64,000 bases of DNA from the NCBI RefSeq assembly GCF_964355755.1, contig NC_092672.1, positions 32,732,501 to 32,796,500 on the forward strand. Reading direction: 5' to 3'. The DNA comes from Antedon mediterranea (lineage: Eukaryota > Echinodermata > Crinoidea > Comatulida > Antedonidae). Below are positions 1-11,939 of the stretch, piece after piece. Both the position numbers and the translations under genes were made by a program. Every line of letters starts with the position of its first letter. The first letter of the stretch is position 1. The notes below the pieces were generated by a model that had not been told where the DNA came from, ran no database searches, and was given only the letters and a program-made list of their open reading frames with translations.

Positions 1-60
1 TTACACCTGTGTGGTTACTTTGCTACAGGTACGGTAGTCTGCTTTAAGTTGCTGTTGTTG

Positions 61-240
61 CTAACGTTTTCCGTCTTCCGACATTACGCTTTCCACAATT
101 TGTTTCCATTTTTTTCTGTTTATGGCAGGATGGTTTGTTATTGTGTTAGTGTCTACTAGTCCTTGTAAGTCTTTCTTTATTTGATTCATCCAGTTATTTC
201 TTGGTCTTCCTATGGGTCGTTTTACTTTCGATCCTGTTAG
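61..240 (-). mobile_element. 3' end of an RTE-like LINE ORF2 (fragment)
   Basis: Read on the minus strand, the segment encodes the basic C-terminus typical of RTE/CR1-type retrotransposon polyproteins. It includes a KRPIGRPRNNWMNQI-like stretch and a KKWKQIVESVMSED-like stretch before a stop at 61-63. The element runs off the left edge and is 5'-truncated near position 245, so only the end of ORF2 is visible. A second, better-preserved relative lies at 48883-49580. The family assignment rests on the overall pattern (a GRP.N.W box followed by a W-containing tail). Confidence 0.6.
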
Positions 241-249
241 TTTCCTTCA

Positions 250-737
250 TTGTTTGTTTGATTGGTAGTCTGCTTTAACCCACCTATTAAATGCAGTATC
301 AGAAGTACCCTCTATGTAGAGGGGTAAAACCCCATCTATAGCTTCAATAGAATTTTTCTGGAGAAAGACTCCAAAACCCTTGTTCTTCTCATCTGCAATC
401 TGAAGTTTGTGTATCTTTGGAAACTTTACACAGAAAGTATTACTGAAATATTTTAATCCTTTGCTATTTCAATATAATACAGTAATACTCAAGGAGAGAC
501 CACTCAATTTTCAGAGCAATTTTTTTCCCAGTATCATATGAATATTCGGTAATACAGTGTCTCATATGTATCATATGCCTGTATCATGTAAGGTTAGGTT
601 AATGGTTAGGTTATATGGTCTATAATATAAGGCAATACATGTGAAACATGATAATTATGAATGATAATTAATAATTATTTATTATTTAACTTTGTTGTAA
701 ATTGTTTGTTATTTTTGTAAATGTATTGTTATTATAA
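250..737. other. non-coding stretch, no gene seen
   Basis: AT-rich sequence with a few short direct repeats around 530-600 (variants of a cagtatcatatg motif). I see no convincing exon, RNA gene or element terminus here. Upstream exons of the PARP gene beginning near 738 could lie here or left of the window, because no ATG is visible in its first exon. Confidence 0.4.
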
Positions 738-3700
738 GGTTCTTACTGCTGGTTTGGACGGCAAAGCTGTAGAAAAAGTCATGATTTTCGATCGGATTAC
801 AACAACCAGGTTTTAAAAAACTTTGGCATTGCCTTTCTGAGACATAATCAGTTGAAAACTCTACTTCGATGGAAGTGTCCACAGTTTACAGTACCAGAAT
901 TATGTGGACAATACAGAAGAAACATGGGCTGTGGCAAGGAACACTGTAGGTTTCTACATATATGCAGGTAAGAATATTTCACATGTATAATAGTTGCAAC
1001 CTCTGTAAAGTAAAAATTATTTATTTTATGATAAAATTAGTAAAATAATAAAAAGTGGTTCAGGTTCCTGGGCCGGATTGCCTCCAGTTGCCTCTAAATT
1101 TGGTAAAGATCCGTCTTTTAGTTTTTGACATTATCACACACACACAAATGAGGTAAATGAGGTAATAAAGTAATTATAACAAAACAAATATTTCATTTGC
1201 ATTGAACTTTCAAGCATCATGGTCAATCTTCAAGTGCTAGTTATGAGAATAAGAATCATAAAACTGCATAATAACAAATTCTGTTTCCAGAAGTGTTGTG
1301 ATGGAAACTTGCAGCTATGGAAAAAGATGCAAGTTTGCCCATGACATCTATCAAATAGAGTCTAATGTGGAATTACTGAATAAGTTTCAAATTAGCTATA
1401 GCTCGGATGATACCATCCGCTTGATCAAAGAGAGCGCCATCAGGGAATCTATCGACCTGATGTTGAGGTCTTGCAGAGTGACGGAGAAGATAATCAATGT
1501 AGTCAGGAAGAGTGCATCGATGAAGAAAGTCCAGAAATCAGTCCACCTATCTCTCCTATATTAATTACTCATAGGGATTTCGTTTCTCAAGAATACTCAA
1601 GAAGAGATACTTTTATTCATAAATCGGAACAAATGGTTAGACAAACAAGTTCAAAACATAATTTTGCTCCATTTAAATCAAACGTCCAAGATATGCCTAA
1701 GAGTTCTTCGGTAATGATTGCAGCTAAGCAATCAACACAATATGTTGCAAATAATGAGATACAACAGAAGTCATACCAAGTTCAACCACTACCTAGTACC
1801 AAAGGAGAAAGAATTACACAACATGCACCATACCAAAAACAGGACAATTTCCAAGATATACCAAAGATGTCTTCGGTAATGACTGCAGTTAAACCATTGC
1901 AATATGACATTGAAACTAATCTGTTAGAAGAAAATTCAGATATCCAGTCTGCATTCGTTTCTACAAGTCAAGTTCAACCACTATCTAGTAGTAGAAGCAA
2001 CGAAGAAAGAAACACATACACATACACATACAATCTAAGTCCAAAAAGTCCTTCATCAAACCTTAATTTCCAAGAAATGCCAACAAATTTGTCAGTTATG
2101 GCTGCAGCTAAACCATCAATATCACATATTGCAACTAATGTTTTAGAAATGAAGGTAGATTCTGCAAAGCAAGTTCAGTCACTACCTAGTAAAAAAAAAA
2201 AGAAATGGGTATTGCCAGATTCACAAAAAGTCCAATACAAGTGAAAATGAGAGAAATTTGCAAGGACTACCTGAAAGGAAACTGCAGTAGTGGCAGTATG
2301 TGTCATAAAATGCATTGTGATCTTCCTTATCAATGGCAAATGTCCATTAATGATAGGTGGGTTGACTTTGATGATAGATCAAATCTGAAAGTGGAAGAAG
2401 GATTTTGTGGAGAAATCACTGATTGTCCTCAGTTTCCTGTCAATACCACCACTACCAAGTTTTGGACTCTTTATTGCTTAAGCCTTACACTTTATCAAAC
2501 TAGTTGACAAAAAAAGTGTGATGTACCCAAATATGGTAGTGATATGCCCAAACATTTTTTTGTCACATAAAGTTTGATAGTGTAGACAGAGTTTTGGAAG
2601 TTTAAATTATGAGATTGTACAATCGAAGCAGCTGGTATTGCAAAGAAAAGTGTAGTTCAAGTTTTGTTTTTATATCTGCAAAATACATTCCATAACAAAT
2701 TTATTGCTTGCTGACTACAATCACTAAGTTCATCCTGTTTGATCTACTTTAGTTATAAGAATTATATGCAGTTGTATTTTTTGTATTTGAATCTGAATTT
2801 TGAAATGAATTAATGGCTCTTACTCTTCTTTTTAAACAAGGGATGTGTGTTTTGATAGCATGCTTGCATCTGATGGGTTGGACCTTATTTTAGTTGAGCG
2901 ACTGGAAGTCAAAGGTGATGAAGATGTTTCAGATGCCTATCTGGTATCTCCGTGGTCTTGGTATTGGCAGGATGAATGTGGAAAGTGGATTGAATATAGT
3001 GAACAGGTAGGCTTGTTTAAATATTCCATCTTCTCAACACTCCTCAACCAACAAAAAGAGAGCAATAGGCAAGTAGCTACAGTGTAGTACAGGGAAGAAT
3101 AGAGCAGGAGCAGAGAAGGATTGCTATTCATGCTCCAGCATGCAGTACAGTATTTTATATATTAGAACATGATTAAAACAAGATTAATTTCCATTTTTAA
3201 TTAGAATACCAAGCAGAGTGCACGATCAGACAAAGAAAGTTCAGATTTTGAAAGTTTGTTTAAAGCATATAAAAATGAAAATGGAAGTTTCAGCGTTAAA
3301 TTCAAGGCTGGTAATCAAAACTACACTTTGGACTTCTCTGCCATGAGCCAAACCAATGATAGATACCATACCAGAAAACCCGTCTGTCGAAGGCCAGTCA
3401 GACAGATAAAACCAAAGGATGTTGAGAAGTACAGAAAAGAAAAACCTTGGTAAAAAGACTAAAATGAATTATTTTTATTCATATTTCTGAAGTCAGAATT
3501 CATTATTTCTCCTAGATCATATATTTACTACCACATACTGCTATTTTCCACTCCATAGCGAGTACTCTCCCTCATCACACCCCACTGCAGTAGTTTAAAA
3601 TCTTCCCAGTACAAATTCTGGTTATTTTGATCCAGTACTCCCACCCAACCCATAAACTTGTTATTGTACACAATAACAAACATTTACTTTCCAAGTACTC

Positions 3701-4502
3701 AACCTGTAGCCAAGTAGTTTACTCTTGCCAGGAAAGTTCATTTCACTCTTTCCTGCTGTTACCTTTTTTGTTATATTATATACTTAGGTTACACACTCAT
3801 ACTTTCCCAAGGACTTGGGATACAACCATCAAAACAAAAACACATCGACTTGTAAAAGTGACTAAGGAAGCAAATAACGAAGAATACAGAGAAATCTCCA
3901 AATTATTTAAAAGAACTCTTCCAGATGGAGCAATAACTCGACTTGAACGAGTCCAGAATGAGATCTGCTGGGAAGCATTTGCACGGTAAATATTGAAATT
4001 GTATATTATATATATTATATGACTACTTTAAATATTGTGTCTATTGACCCTAAACTCTTTTTCATCAATTTATTTTTGTCTCACAAGGCAAAGAGAAACC
4101 ATGATGAAGAAAAACTCTCGTAGAAAAGTTGAAGAGCTCCAACTGTTTCATGGAACAATGCAGGATAAAGTTGATGATATCTGTCGTGATAATTTTGACT
4201 TTCGCTTGAGCGGGACACGAGTTGGGCATGTTTATGGACAAGGAGCTTACTTCGCAAAGTCAGCAAAGTATTCCAATGATTACGCTGAAAAAGACAGTGT
4301 TGGTAGGAAGAGGATGTTTGTTGCAAGAATTCTTGTTGGTAGCTACACAGTTGGCACAAAAGAGATGCACCGGCCACCGTTTAAAGACCCGGCAGATAAG
4401 TCAAAGGGGATGTATGACTCTTGTGTTGATGATGTCGCTAATCCAAGTATTTTTGTGGTGTTTGATAACCATCAGGTTTATCCAGAATATCTGATTACAT
4501 AA
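738..4502 (+). CDS. PARP A: CCCH/WWE/PARP ADP-ribosyltransferase (PARP12/ZAP-like), probably damaged
   Basis: Inferred exons are about 738-967, 1291-2458, 2841-3006, 3205-3449, 3788-3985 and 4088-4502. The order is: an N-terminal CCCH finger (C-x8-C-x4-C-x3-H, ending in FLHIC), a second finger piece (CSYGKRCKFAH) after intron 1, a long low-complexity linker, a third CCCH (CKDYLKGNC..CHKMH), tandem WWE halves (PYQWQ; PWSWYWQDECGKW), then the PARP catalytic domain. The catalytic domain shows LFHGTMQ and YGQGAYFAKSAKYS, which carry the NAD-binding His and Tyr. This is the architecture of PARP12/ZC3HAV1, interferon-linked mono-ADP-ribosyltransferases or RNA sensors. Oddities: the reading frame shifts between about 1411 and 1470 and again at an 11-A run (2191-2201), and TAA at 4500-4502 replaces the TAT seen in PARP B. 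The first exon has no visible ATG, so the 5' end is incomplete. It may be decaying, or it may carry assembly errors. Confidence 0.75.
2479..2592. mobile_element. MITE, GTCTACACTATCAAACT family (copy 1, partial)
   Basis: Starts near tatcaaactagttgacaaaa and ends tttgatagtgtagacagag. It carries the internal gtgatgtgccc / atatggtagtgatatg motifs shared by about a dozen copies across the window. It lies about 20 bp beyond the inferred donor at 2459, so the exon-intron border here has been remodelled by the insertion. Confidence 0.7.
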
Positions 4503-4727
4503 ACCATTTCATCGCATAGTACAACATTATCTAGGGCATCAAACATTCAACCATCTGGTAGTGCGACCTCCTACCAGTCAGCAAGAACTGTAGCAATGAA
4601 TTCAGCAAACTGGTATAACCCACCTACCAGTCGTTCTTCAAGTTCAAACCAACCATCTTACAATAGTCCAAGTAGTTCGCCAAGGAGGGACAGCAAAGCA
4701 GATAATAATAAATGCATTTGCATGTAA
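4503..4727 (+). other. open tail after the PARP A stop, ending in a CaaX-like box
   Basis: After the TAA at 4500-4502 the same frame stays open for 74 codons to TAA 4725-4727. The tail is Ser/Asn/Pro-rich and ends NNKCICM. It begins TISSHSTTLSRAS, which aligns with TISSHNKTLSRAS in PARP B, where the preceding codon is TAT. The long isoform of vertebrate ZAP also ends in a CaaX prenylation box, so this looks like a formerly coding lipid-anchor tail cut off by one substitution, or reached by readthrough. Confidence 0.6.
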
Positions 4728-6640
4728 TTTTCCGTCTAATGAATGGGAACCATCTACAGTAAATAGTGAAACCCGATTGTAAAATCCCAAGATAGCCCAA
4801 AGGCTAAAGGTGCCCGATCTCAAACTGCGCGAGAATAGACAGAGTAACAAATTTCTGGTTAGTGCTATTATAATATAAATATAATATATATTATAAATGT
4901 CTTCTCAATGATATGTTTGTATTCATTTCTTGTGAAATTTTTTGTTTATTGTAATATGTAAATAATTATTAATAGATTCAAAGTTGTGTATCTAAAATCT
5001 CCATTATTATCACCAACCCCACCAACCACCAATCCTGATTTCTTCCCTGCATCCACAGCAACGGCAGGTGCAGACAAGGGTTAGTACCATCGTCATCACA
5101 GCTATTTTTATAAATTTTCAAAACTAAAGCATTTTTTTAGTCAGTTAAATACACTAACTAATTTTTTTTAAATTTATCTCTTTTAAGGAAGAATAAATAC
5201 AAAGCTAAACTTAAAATTAACAATCGATTAATATTATTTAAGTGTATGATTGTAATATTTATGGTTTTGTGTGAATGACTAAGAATATATATCAATTTAC
5301 TTTATAGTAGTTAAGTTAATTCAACATTTGTTAATTTCTTTTAATAGTACAATAATAAAAAATTGTAATATTACCATTAATAGAGGATCTTACAAGAAGA
5401 AATTACTTATTACCCATAAGCTAAAAAAAAATGCACTTAAATATAAATATAACGTCATAACAATAAAGTTACAAATACGAATACAATTATTATTCTATAA
5501 TAAAGAAACATTTGGATTGCTCTTTATGACAATTTGTTTTTTTTTTCCCGATTCTTTTTGGGGTGTAAAAGCTTTTTGAAAGTTAAAAACATAAATACTG
5601 TATGATCGGTGAACAACATGAGTCACATTTCACAATAAAACCCAAACGCATTGATATAGCTGTACCCACTTAACAAATAACATCCATTTCATAAGCATTG
5701 AAGATTCGACAATTGATCTTATTTTATCATGTCGGGTGTAAATAGTTCTGAATATATTTTTGGTTAGTGTAGGGCGCAAACAAATAAATAGTGAAATTCT
5801 TCTCCAGTATCATTTCGGACTTTAAACTCGTGACCTAAATTAGACCTTTGGTCACTACCAGCAACCGTTCTGATACAAAATGTAGGCCTACACATTAACT
5901 CAAACAAAATTTACCCAGCAAGGTCATATTTCATGCATCTTTTTCAACATATTATGTCGACTTGATCCTTTATTACTTATTTTACTTATCTTGTGGTTAA
6001 TCGGCGATGGTTTAGGTGTTCTCTGAGGGGTAAATTCTACTGAGGTAGGTTTTTGAAACAGCTCTTTCTCAAATTGTCCAGGGAAGCCACACGCGGCCAT
6101 TACAAATGGTAATGTAAATATATAGACCCGAAATCACTGAATAATACAAATATAAATATTTTAGTATCCTATTACCGATAATATAAATAATATGTAATTG
6201 CCTGCCTGCCTGCCGGCCTTGTCTCCTTCATTGCCATTGTTCGGTACGACCAATACCATCTAGTATAGTTTTAAAATGTTATCAGCTGCATTAATGTTAT
6301 CTTTAATTTATATTAACTTTTTTCTACCAAAGACTTAACTATTTTTATACTTTTTTGTCATAGAACGTTCAACGTTCGCTCGGTATACGTGACGCAAACT
6401 TTTATATTTATGTATTCAAATCACTATTCGCCAATTTGTTTCCTTACAAATTGTATAAACCAAACAATTAAAAAAAATATAACATTAAACATGATTTTAG
6501 CATGTACTTTTAACATTTTATATTCTACATTATAAACCCTACCTGGCGTAGATTAGTATGCTAACAAATATTTGTATACATTCCAATTTTCAGAAATTTC
6601 AGAAGAAAATTATGAAATAAGTACTTTATTATTTTACAAC
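4728..6640. other. intergenic, with a 3' flank shared between the PARP copies
   Basis: AT-rich. Positions about 4976-5085 are closely similar to 12478-12575 downstream of PARP B (shared string accccaccaaccaccaat), marking the right edge of the tandem duplication. The remainder (5090-6640) has no recognisable gene. A short TGCC run lies at about 6200-6215. Confidence 0.5.
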
Positions 6641-8585
6641 ATGGCTGCATCAGGTACGATAGTTCTCCAATTTAAGATCTCAAATTTCACAAATCTTGAA
6701 TTTCAGCATACATCCATTCAAAGAAATAACATATTAGTGAACTTATTAAAATATTTAAACAAATATTTATTTTGCCATTGTAAAATGTTCTTTTCTATTT
6801 AGTACTTCTATTTTAAAATCATTTATAAAAATATATTATTTGTCTTAATTATCAAACCGTTTATAACATTTAATCTGTTTTCGCTATATAGAAGGACTTA
6901 ACCCATCTTTTAAACGAGTTTTAATAACCTTTTCAACTTGGTATGACGAACGTTCGCTTATAACGAAACTAAAAGTATTGTATCAAGGTAAAATTGCAGA
7001 AACGGACTTACACAATGCCTCAACGACGATGGACTTGCTGAATCAGTTAACTGATTCTGGAGATCTCAGTTCAACAGATTACACTATTCTTTGTGACACA
7101 ATAAAGGCCACTAAACAGTTTGGTATTATTCAAAAACTTCGAGTTCACATTCCATCTTTTCCTAATGTAAGAGAAGAAATCATTATTTCCAAGTTCAGTC
7201 ATCATCAACAAAACATTATGAATTTAGGAAATGAACTAATACAGGAAGAAGTGACAAAAATTGACAATATGTTCAATAATCCTCCAAAGAATCACCAAGA
7301 TGGATGGAATCTCCTTTTGGATTTACAGCATAAACAAATTATTTGTGAAGAAGAAGAGGAAAAAATGGATGGATTTATTAAGACCTTAGGTGATCTTGGA
7401 TTATCTCGCGCTGTAGCAGCTCTTACTAAAGGTACAATGTGATGAATTTATTGGAACATGCTTACATTATAGACAGTTATTTGAATGCAATATTTTTGCT
7501 GTTTACATAGTTTTTAAAATATTACTTAAATAATTTAAAACCGTCTATATATAATTTCAAACAATTGTAAATCATGTATGAAAATGGTTCTTATTAATCA
7601 TCAAAATATTTTAAATATCATTACAGGTGTTCAAATATCCGTTACTATGAAACGTAAGTCTGACCATGAAGATCATCAAGCTCCAAAAAGAACCCGTGTT
7701 CCCGCTGTATCTACACAAAGAAATCTTAATGGAAAACTGGAATGTTTTCAAAGCATTATTGATGAAATTCTGCGATCTTTACAATATACTCTATCTGAAA
7801 TTAGGCCATCGTTACTAAACGATATTTATGAAAATCTACAATCCTTACCACCTAGTCTTTCTGATAATACACCATCTGTACTTGGAACTATCGTTCAAAA
7901 TCTGAAGTCTTTACAAAACACTATTAATGAAAATCTACAATCATTACAAAGGACTCCTAATATTGAAAACAGGCCCGTGGAAAGACGTATTTATAAAAAA
8001 CTGCAATCATTACGAAATTTTCTTAAAAAAAGGAAACAATGTTTGTCAAATTTCACACCAACATTTTGTAAATACATAGGGGAACTAAACACTATGACTC
8101 AAGATGATGAACAGATATTATTTAGGATAGTTCAACTCCTGATTTCTTTCTGCCAAGGATATGGATGTGAATTAAGCAAGCTGGAACGCAAATGTATAGT
8201 TTTTACTTTTTCTGTACTGGACCCCATTGCTCTGGCTAATCTATGGAATATGTATCAAACGGGAGAGCTTCTTACAAAGCTATCAGAGATACTTATAGCG
8301 TCAAAGGAGCATCAGGAGACATTTCAAGTGGAATGGACAACAGAAATTGACAAAAACAAATACAAACAAGCACTTTGTATGCTTGAAGAAGAAGGTGAGA
8401 CAAATTTGCAATGCTTCAATCGAATGAACAAATATATTTTACAGGCATGTTATAATAAAGAATTTTACGAGTTATTTTTCAACACATGTGTAGGCTATAA
8501 AGGTTCAGTCGAATATCGCATTAGCCTAACAGCAATAACATTTACAAATAGTATAGATTCCAAATATATTAGAAAATCATCTTGA
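6641..8585 (+). CDS. death-effector-domain protein with nuclear localisation signal
   Basis: Inferred exons are 6641-6653, 6892-7431 and 7627-8585 (503 codons); the start is the first ATG, at MAAS. Residues about 10-90 form a DED-like helical bundle: FKRVLITFSTW, then LITKLKVLYQGKI, then TMDLLNQLTDSGDLSSTDY, the typical 'L..L...G.LS..D' pattern. Residues about 100-178 look like a second death-fold domain (WNLLLDLQHKQII...LGDLGLSRAVAAL). A bipartite basic signal (KRKSDHEDHQAPKRTR) follows at about 193-208. The C-terminal 300 residues are helical with repeated 'ENLQSL' segments and match no family I recognise. DED proteins act in caspase-8-type or innate signalling; the nuclear signal recalls DEDD-like proteins. 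The role is inferred from fold only. It lies immediately upstream of PARP B in the same orientation. Confidence 0.75.
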
Positions 8586-8846
8586 TGTTGCGTTGTGCAC
8601 ATATTCAACCTCTTGTCATAAGTTGTTTACCACAAATTTATGATACACATCAACGCATGTAGACAAAATAATATACATACAAAACAACCTATAGTAACGC
8701 ATGTGTTTGTCTACTTGGCATGTGCTGGTAATGCTATTTTGTTTGAAACCAAGTAAGATAAAACATTAGAAATTGATAAATTACAATACAGTCTGAGTTT
8801 TAGTATTTTATAACAATGGTATTTTATATTTTCTTTGTTTCTACAG

Positions 8847-11332
8847 TCCAAGATATGCCTTATTCACTAATGACTGCAGCTAAACCATCAACACAATATG
8901 CTGCAAGTAGTCGGATACAACGGAAATCATACCAAGTTCAACCACTACCTAGTACCAAAGAAGAAAGGATTACACAACCTGCACCATACCAGAAACAAGA
9001 GAATGTCCAATATATACTAATGAAGTCTTCAGTAATGACTGCAGCTAAACAATCAACACGATATGGTGCAAGTAATCGGACACAACGATACATCTCCCTC
9101 GACGAGGGGGGTGAATTCCCCGACGAGGTGGAAGTCATCCCCTTCGACGAGGGGGGTGAATTCCCCGACGAGGAGAAGATTGAAGAAATAGATTCAAAGG
9201 AAGTTCAGTCACAACCTAGTAACGAAAAAGAACAACCTGGGTAAAAAACTAATTGTCTTAATTATTTTTTTATATTGTATTCATAATAATTAACGTGTGT
9301 AGATCATACGCAGTTATTATTTATAACAACCCACCCATGACGGGTACCTTAACTCAAAGCACTCTAGTAGTTTAAAACCTTCCCAGTACAAATTGTGGTT
9401 ATGTTATCCAATATTCTCAACCCATAACCATCCGTATGGATGCGTGCAATAACAATGAATTTACTTCAACCTGTCGCTCAGTATTTTACTCTTGCCATGG
9501 AAGCTCATATCAGGGAGAAGCGTGTAATTTTACTCTTTCCTGCTGTTACCTTACAGTGTTATGTTATATACTTTATAGGTTACACACTTATACTCTCCCA
9601 AGGACTTGGGATACAACCATCAAAACAACGAAAACACATGAACTTGTAAGAGTGACTGATAGAAAAGAATACAAAGAAATATCTGCACTATTTAAAAGAA
9701 CTCTTCCAGATGGAGCAATAATTCGAATTGAACGAGTTGAAAATGAGAAATGCCGGAAAGCATTTGCATGGTAAATATTTATAATAATTATTATATGAAC
9801 AGTTTAATATACTGGTGTATATTTGATGTCGACACTGATTCCTCCTTCATTTACTTTACATTTTTTAAATATTTTCTCAGGTCATCTCTTCGACTCATTT
9901 TAACTTTTCTGAGGCATGCACTAATGCAGCTAATTTGTTTCAGTTGAGTTTCGGGTCGAAATGTGATGTTTTCCTTAGTTTTTCGAATAAATTCATGATT
10001 TTTTTTTATCTCACAAGGCAAAAATGCACGATGATAGGAAACTCTAACAAAGAGATTGAAGAGCTCCAACTGTTTCATGGAACAATGCAGGATAGAGTTG
10101 AAGATATCTGTCGTGATAATTTGGATTTTCGCTTGAGCGGTTCACGAGTTGGTAATATTTATGGACAAGGAGCTTACTTCGCAAAGTCAGCAAAGTATTC
10201 CAATGATTATGCTGGAACAGACAGTGTTGGTAGGAAGAGGATGTTTGTTGCAAGAGTTCTTGTTGGTAGCTACACAGTTGGCACAAAAGAGATGCCCCGG
10301 CCACCGTTTAAAGACCCGGCAGATAAGTCAAAGGGGATGTATGACTCTTGTGTTGATGATGTAGCTAATCCAAGTATTTTTGTAGTGTTTAATAACAACC
10401 AGTTTTATCCAGAATATCTGATTACATATACCATTTCATCGCATAATAAAACATTATCTAGAGCATCAACCATTTCATCTAGATCACAGCGGCGGCGGCA
10501 GGATCCTCCCGACGCGGAGGCTGAATTCCCCAACGAGGGGGCTGAATTCTCCGACAAGGGGGCTGAATTCTCCGACGTGGAGGCTGAATTCCCCGACAAG
10601 GGGACTATGCGAGCATCACTAGATTGGGGGCCAGAGAGGCTGCAGTGGCGCCAGAATCTTCCCGACGAGGGGGATGAATTCCCCGACGAGGGGGATGAAT
10701 TCCCCGACGAGGGGGCTATGCGAGCATCACTAGATTGGGGGAAAGGGAGGCAGCGGTGGCGCCAAGATCTTTCCGACGAGGTGTCTGAATACTCCGACAA
10801 GGGAGCTGAATTCCCCGACGAGGGGGCTATGCGAGCATCACTAGATTGGGGGTCAGGGAGCCAGCGGTGGCGCCAAGATCTTTCCGACGAGGTGTCTGAA
10901 TACTCCGACGAGGGAGCTGAATTCCCCGACGAGGGGGCTATGCGAGAATCACTAGATTGGGAGAAAAGGAGGCAGCGGTGGCACCTTCCCGACGAGGGGG
11001 CTGAATTCTCTGACGAGGAAGCTGAATTCCCCGACGAGGGGGCTATGCGAACATCACTAGATTTGGGGCCACAGAAACAGCGATTGCGCCAGGCTCTTCC
11101 AGACGCGGGGGCTGAATTCCCCGACGAGGGGGCTATGCGAGCATCACTAGATTGGGGGCCAGAGAGACAGAGATTGCGCCGGGCTATTCCCGACGCGGGT
11201 GCTGAATTCCCCGACGTGGAGGCTATGCGAGCATCACTAGATTGGGGTCAGGGAAGCGGTCAAGGGCCAGAAGGCGAAGGACCCCGGGTCCAGAAGAAGG
11301 CGAAGCCCCCGGAAGCATGCATTCTAGCGTAA
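8847..11332 (+). CDS. PARP B: tandem-duplicate ADP-ribosyltransferase with acidic repeat tail and CaaX-like end
   Basis: Exons 8847-9240, 9579-9770 and 10018-11332 are supported by AG/GT signals and homology to PARP A. Exon 1 matches the PARP A linker (VQDMP..TAAKPSTQY), then jumps directly to the donor that in A follows the WWE region. CCCH 3 and both WWE halves are therefore missing. The catalytic domain is intact: LFHGTMQ, YGQGAYFAKSAKYS, DSCVDDVANPSIFVVF, YPEYLIT. The tail continues for about 300 residues as imperfect 30-40-residue repeats (EFPDEGAMRASLDWG) and ends ACILA, a CaaX-type prenylation box. No ATG-bearing first exon is evident. The exon starts in phase 1, compatible with splicing from the phase-1 donor at 7431 of the DED gene, or from an unseen exon. 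A polyadenylation signal sits at 11391. Catalytic activity and prenylation are inferred. Confidence 0.75.
10500..11250 (+). repeat. GC-rich coding minisatellite in PARP B
   Basis: Imperfect repeats built on gaattccccgacgaggggg and atgcgagcatcactagattg, each full unit 100-120 bp and in frame, with about seven units. Two shorter copies of the same motif occur in the first PARP B exon at about 9094-9172. It is much more GC-rich than the rest of the gene, and the unit is absent from PARP A. Confidence 0.85.
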
Positions 11333-11390
11333 TTTGATGCCGTTTTATCCAGATTTAGGGTAGCCGACTGTTTCCATTTTTCATGGTATA

Positions 11391-11396
11391 AATAAA
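11391..11396 (+). terminator. polyadenylation signal of PARP B
   Basis: AATAAA about 60 bp after the PARP B stop codon, with T/G-rich sequence following. Confidence 0.5.
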
Positions 11397-11939
11397 ATAC
11401 TGTGTGCAAAACACATTGCACTAGGTCCGATGCGATGGTGCAAAAATCCATTCTTTCAATTTTAAAAATGAAGTGACCTTTAAAGTTCAATGTTCCTATT
11501 TTCAATTTTATCGGGTAAATTGTAGCATAGAATTGCGCTACAGTATATAAATCGAACGATTGATTGATTGATATAATTATATATAAACCTTATTTAGACA
11601 CAGGACTGATGTGCAGTACAACTCGTTCAATCAATATTGATTGTTTTTAGACAAGTTCGTGATATTACAAAAAAACCAACACCATATAAATGCGACAAAA
11701 AAGATAGAAAAAATTGAAATTGAAAAGACAAAAAATTACAGCAGACTCCCCTTCATCTGACACCTCTATGAGGGGTACACCATATATACTTCCTGTGTTG
11801 ATAGAAACTATACGCGAACGTAAACGTACCCACGGGCCAAGAGGTATATTGTTAATCGCAGAGGTATAGGCTAATTGCTGTCTGGAGATGCGGAACTGTA
11901 AAATGCGCAAAACAACACCCCTGGGCTGATTTGTAGGAA

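Noticed and set aside
2209-2218. gtattgccag as a mini-intron to repair the PARP A frame
   Set aside because: Ten bases cannot be spliced, and removing them does not bring the two frames together.
10405-10800. Antisense open frame of 131 codons opposite the PARP B tail
   Set aside because: The GC-rich repeat opposite strand is free of stops by composition; it mirrors the coding minisatellite and has no independent support.
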